Both the position numbers and the translations under genes were made by a program. A stretch of 7,952 nucleotides of DNA from CAZCPB01 sp964500365 (GTDB lineage Bacteria > Planctomycetota > Phycisphaerae > Phycisphaerales > UBA1924), in contig CAZCPB010000206.1 in assembly GCA_964500365.1 (NCBI GenBank), forward strand, positions 1 through 7,952. The letters run 5' to 3'. Positions 5,797-7,952 of the stretch are shown piece after piece. The notes under the pieces are model-generated. The model was not told where the DNA came from and ran no database searches. It saw only the letters and a list, made by a program, of their open reading frames with translations. Numbering within the stretch: the first letter of the stretch is position 1; each line of letters begins with the position of its first letter.

Positions 5797-7536
5797 TCAC
5801 GTGCCGGATGGTACCGCGCCCGTCGGCGTGTCGGTCGCCGGCGCGTGCGGGGCGGATCGCGCGGCCCGAGTGAGCGAGGCGAACCGAAGCCGGCTGACCA
5901 CCAGCAGGGCCAGTTCGGCCCCCGCCCACAGCGCGACCCACACCTCGCCGCCCGAGCCGAAGCCGTAGCTGTGAAGCCCCGTCGCCATCACGTAGTTGAC
6001 GCCGTAGAACGTCCACACGATGACGACAAAGCCGAGCACCGCGCACGCCGCGAGCCCGAAATCGCCGATCCAGCGAACGTACCGCGCGTGGAGCACCGCG
6101 AAGTACACCACGATGCTGATGAGCGCCCACGTCTCCTTCGGGTCCCATCCCCAGAACCGACCCCACGAGTCCGCCGCCCAGACGCCACCGAGTATCGTCC
6201 CCGCGGTGAGGAGCAGGAGCCCGACCTGGATCGTGCGGTACGTCTGCGCGATGATCGGGTGCGACAGCTTGGGCGCGGGTGCAGCGGACGTGACGGTCGA
6301 GCGCCGCGCAAAGAGCACCTCGCGGATCAGGTACACGTGGCCCAGCACCGCCGCGACCGCCAGCACCCCGTAGCTCGCCACGATCGTGAGGACGTGGACG
6401 ATGAGCCAGTAGTTGCTGCGGAGCACCGCCGGCAGCGAGTTGGTCCGGTCGGTCAGCGGAACCAGGCCCGCGAACAGCACGCTGAGCAGCGCCGCGGAGA
6501 CGCCGCCGAAGAGGTAGTAGCTCTTCCGGTTGATCGCTTGAGCGACCGCCCCGATCGCGATCCCCACCAGGCCCATCCAGAGCAGCGCCTCGAAGGTGTT
6601 GGAAACCGGGGCGCGGTTCAGGATCATGACGCGGAGCGAGAGCCCGAGGGCGTGTTCCAGGACGCCCAATGCGGTCGCGCCCAGAGCCAGCGCGATCATG
6701 AGCCGGCGCATGAACAGGCGCGATACGCCGAAGAACACGACGGCCAGCCCGTACAGGAGCTGCGTGTTCCGCCACGGGTCGTGCCGCAGGTAGAAGTTCT
6801 CGAGATCGACGCGCCGCGCCTCCTGCGGCGGAAGCGTGCCCGCCGATCGGATCGCGCTCCTCAGGTTCTCGACCGCTTCATCCAACCCCGAGCCGGAAAC
6901 GTACGCGTCCCGGAGCCGGACGAGCGAATCGCGCACGCCCTCGGTCCCGACGTCACCGCCCGAGAGTCCCACCGAACGGAACGCCTTCCCGGGTTCCGAC
7001 GGCACGATCGCCAGCCGCTCCCCGGAGGCGAGGCTCGCGATGCGGTTCGCGGCGTCGAAGAGTTCGAGGGCGCGACGTTGAACGGAGTCCGCGCGGGCGT
7101 CGGGGTCGGTCTGCTGCGCCCTCGAAAACTCCTGGAGCAGGTCGTTGATCCCCTTGCAGCCGGCGATCTCCCTGGCGCTGAAGAACTTTCGTTGCGGGTC
7201 GAGTCCCACGCGCTCCATGAACGGACGATTCTCGAGGCCGATGAGCGGCGTCGCGATAATCGTCTCCCCCGTGAAAAGGAGATCGCACAGCAGCGCGACG
7301 GGCTCGCGGCCGGAATAGGACTCCGGTCCTCGCCCCCCCGACCAGCGCTCGCGCCCGGTGATCTTCGCCGCCAGCCGCCGGGCGTACCCCTCCAGGGGCA
7401 TGACGCGCCCGCCGTCCTGGATCGCGACCAGGCCCAGCTCGCGCTGCCATTCATCCGCCGCCGACGCCTGCGGGCACGCGCTCGCGCACAACCACAGGAG
7501 AAGGGGCAGGATCCACAGGCGCATGTTGCGACACAT
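5797..7536 (-). CDS. ccsA: Cytochrome c biogenesis protein CcsA/ResC with large N-terminal periplasmic domain
   Basis: The 579-residue protein has two parts. A cleavable-looking signal peptide (residues 5-27, ending ASA-AD) leads into an extracytoplasmic region to about residue 250, containing AIQDGGRVMPLEGYARRLA (38-56). The membrane part (about 258-550) has roughly eight segments and the CcsA signatures NRAPVSNTFEALLW (307-320) and the WWD haem-handling motif SWGRFWGWDPKETW (457-470). His381, His483 and His522 (in GLHSYGF) are candidates for the conserved haem-ligand histidines of the family. With ResB it forms the System II cytochrome c synthase, which carries reduced haem outward and attaches it to CXXCH motifs. 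GAGGGA (7542-7547) lies 5 nt before the ATG at 7536; ATG at 7524 is an alternative. The start lies inside the 3' end of resB, implying translational coupling. The N-terminal domain makes it much longer than typical stand-alone CcsA proteins. Confidence 0.93.
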   Translation of the reverse strand: MCRNMRLWILPLLLWLCASACPQASAADEWQRELGLVAIQDGGRVMPLEGYARRLAAKITGRERWSGGRGPESYSGREPVALLCDLLFTGETIIATPLIGLENRPFMERVGLDPQRKFFSAREIAGCKGINDLLQEFSRAQQTDPDARADSVQRRALELFDAANRIASLASGERLAIVPSEPGKAFRSVGLSGGDVGTEGVRDSLVRLRDAYVSGSGLDEAVENLRSAIRSAGTLPPQEARRVDLENFYLRHDPWRNTQLLYGLAVVFFGVSRLFMRRLMIALALGATALGVLEHALGLSLRVMILNRAPVSNTFEALLWMGLVGIAIGAVAQAINRKSYYLFGGVSAALLSVLFAGLVPLTDRTNSLPAVLRSNYWLIVHVLTIVASYGVLAVAAVLGHVYLIREVLFARRSTVTSAAPAPKLSHPIIAQTYRTIQVGLLLLTAGTILGGVWAADSWGRFWGWDPKETWALISIVVYFAVLHARYVRWIGDFGLAACAVLGFVVIVWTFYGVNYVMATGLHSYGFGSGGEVWVALWAGAELALLVVSRLRFASLTRAARSAPHAPATDTPTGAVPSGT

Positions 7537-7952
7537 CGATGTCCCTCGCTTTCGGGGAAAACGCGGCGGGTATGCCCGGGTGTCCCCAGCTGAACCGCCG
7601 GCTGAAAAACGTCAGAAAAATACCCACGCAGAGGATGATCGACGCCGCGTACATCAGCGGCAGCCCCGGGTCCTTCATCACGCTGAAAATTGAGATCGAC
7701 TCGCCCATGAAGCCCGACTGGTACACCTTCCAGGGGTGGCGCGCAAACGGCGTATTCATGTGGACCAGGAACGGGAACGGCTCCTTCCCCGGAGTGTTCA
7801 CCGTCACGTCCGACTCGTAGGCCATCGCCATCTCGGTGCCCGGGTAGTCCGTCTTGCGGAAGTCGTTGAGAGTGAGCGAGAAGGGCAGTTCGACGACCCG
7901 CGGACCGTACCGCAGGAGAAAGTTCCCGCCGCTCCCCGTCAGCGGTGTGAAC
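7451..7952 (-). CDS. resB: ResB (Ccs1) cytochrome c biogenesis protein, C-terminal part
   Basis: The last 166 codons are present and the frame is open through the right edge. The visible sequence has the C-terminal ResB pattern: ELPFSLTLNDFRKTDYPGTE (residues 21-40 of the visible part), then YESDVTV, a PFLVHMNTPF element, WKVYQSGF, and a final transmembrane segment LPLMYAASIILCVGIFLTFF (about 97-116). ResB partners with CcsA in System II; it presents a large periplasmic domain and helps deliver haem and apocytochrome. After the last membrane segment comes a 50-residue Pro/Val/Arg-rich cytoplasmic tail, whose final 28 or so codons overlap the start of ccsA. Conserved residues of the early membrane segments cannot be judged because they lie outside the window. 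Confidence 0.9.
   Translation of the reverse strand, partial: FTPLTGSGGNFLLRYGPRVVELPFSLTLNDFRKTDYPGTEMAMAYESDVTVNTPGKEPFPFLVHMNTPFARHPWKVYQSGFMGESISIFSVMKDPGLPLMYAASIILCVGIFLTFFSRRFSWGHPGIPAAFSPKARDIDVSQHAPVDPAPSPVVVRERVPAGVGGG
7542..7547 (-). promoter_or_regulatory. Ribosome binding site of ccsA, inside resB
   Basis: GAGGGA on the minus strand is 5 nt before ATG at 7536 and favours this start over ATG at 7524. It lies in the coding sequence of resB, so ccsA translation probably depends on ribosomes finishing resB. Confidence 0.55.

Noticed and set aside
5845..7593. Open frame of 582 codons on the plus strand, antisense to ccsA
   Set aside because: Its translation is rich in Arg, Pro, Asp and His with no hydrophobic pattern or motif, and it mirrors a strong CcsA on the other strand. 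Long antisense frames are expected at this GC content.

Overview
The window is GC-rich (roughly 70% by eye) bacterial DNA with tightly packed genes on both strands. The ResB and CcsA sequences, a CcsA with a large N-terminal periplasmic domain, and the multihaem cytochrome next to a CcmC all resemble what is known from Planctomycetota, perhaps Phycisphaerae-like. That placement is inference from remembered protein style; no marker gene is present.

Layout. (1) Positions 1-1450, plus strand: the C-terminal part of an FAD/[2Fe-2S] oxidoreductase, then a DapA-superfamily aldolase/deaminase. Together they look like part of a hydroxyproline-type catabolic operon, with the oxidoreductase cut by the left edge. 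(2) 1451-2163: a gene-poor stretch holding a possible truncated minus-strand coding remnant, a clear tRNA-Ser(TGA), and a 17-bp palindrome with an extra half-site. (3) 2164-5130, plus strand: a hexahaem c-type cytochrome built from two triheme repeats, a 333-bp intergenic region with small hairpins and a possible promoter, an unrecognised 368-residue exported membrane-anchored protein, and a CcmC-type haem-handling membrane protein. (4) 7952-5131, minus strand: ResB (cut by the right edge), CcsA/ResC with its N-terminal domain, and a lipoprotein.

How the genes fit together. The right two thirds of the window concern c-type cytochromes. ResB plus CcsA form the System II cytochrome c synthase, which carries haem across the membrane and attaches it to CXXCH motifs. 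The hexahaem protein on the plus strand is an obvious possible substrate. CcmC belongs to System I, where it loads haem onto CcmE, yet no other System I gene is visible here. The protein between the cytochrome and CcmC, and the lipoprotein after CcsA, are the least understood members and the best candidates for new biology. The two clusters converge with stop codons that abut exactly and no visible terminator.

No CRISPR array, insertion sequence, phage gene or rRNA is seen.
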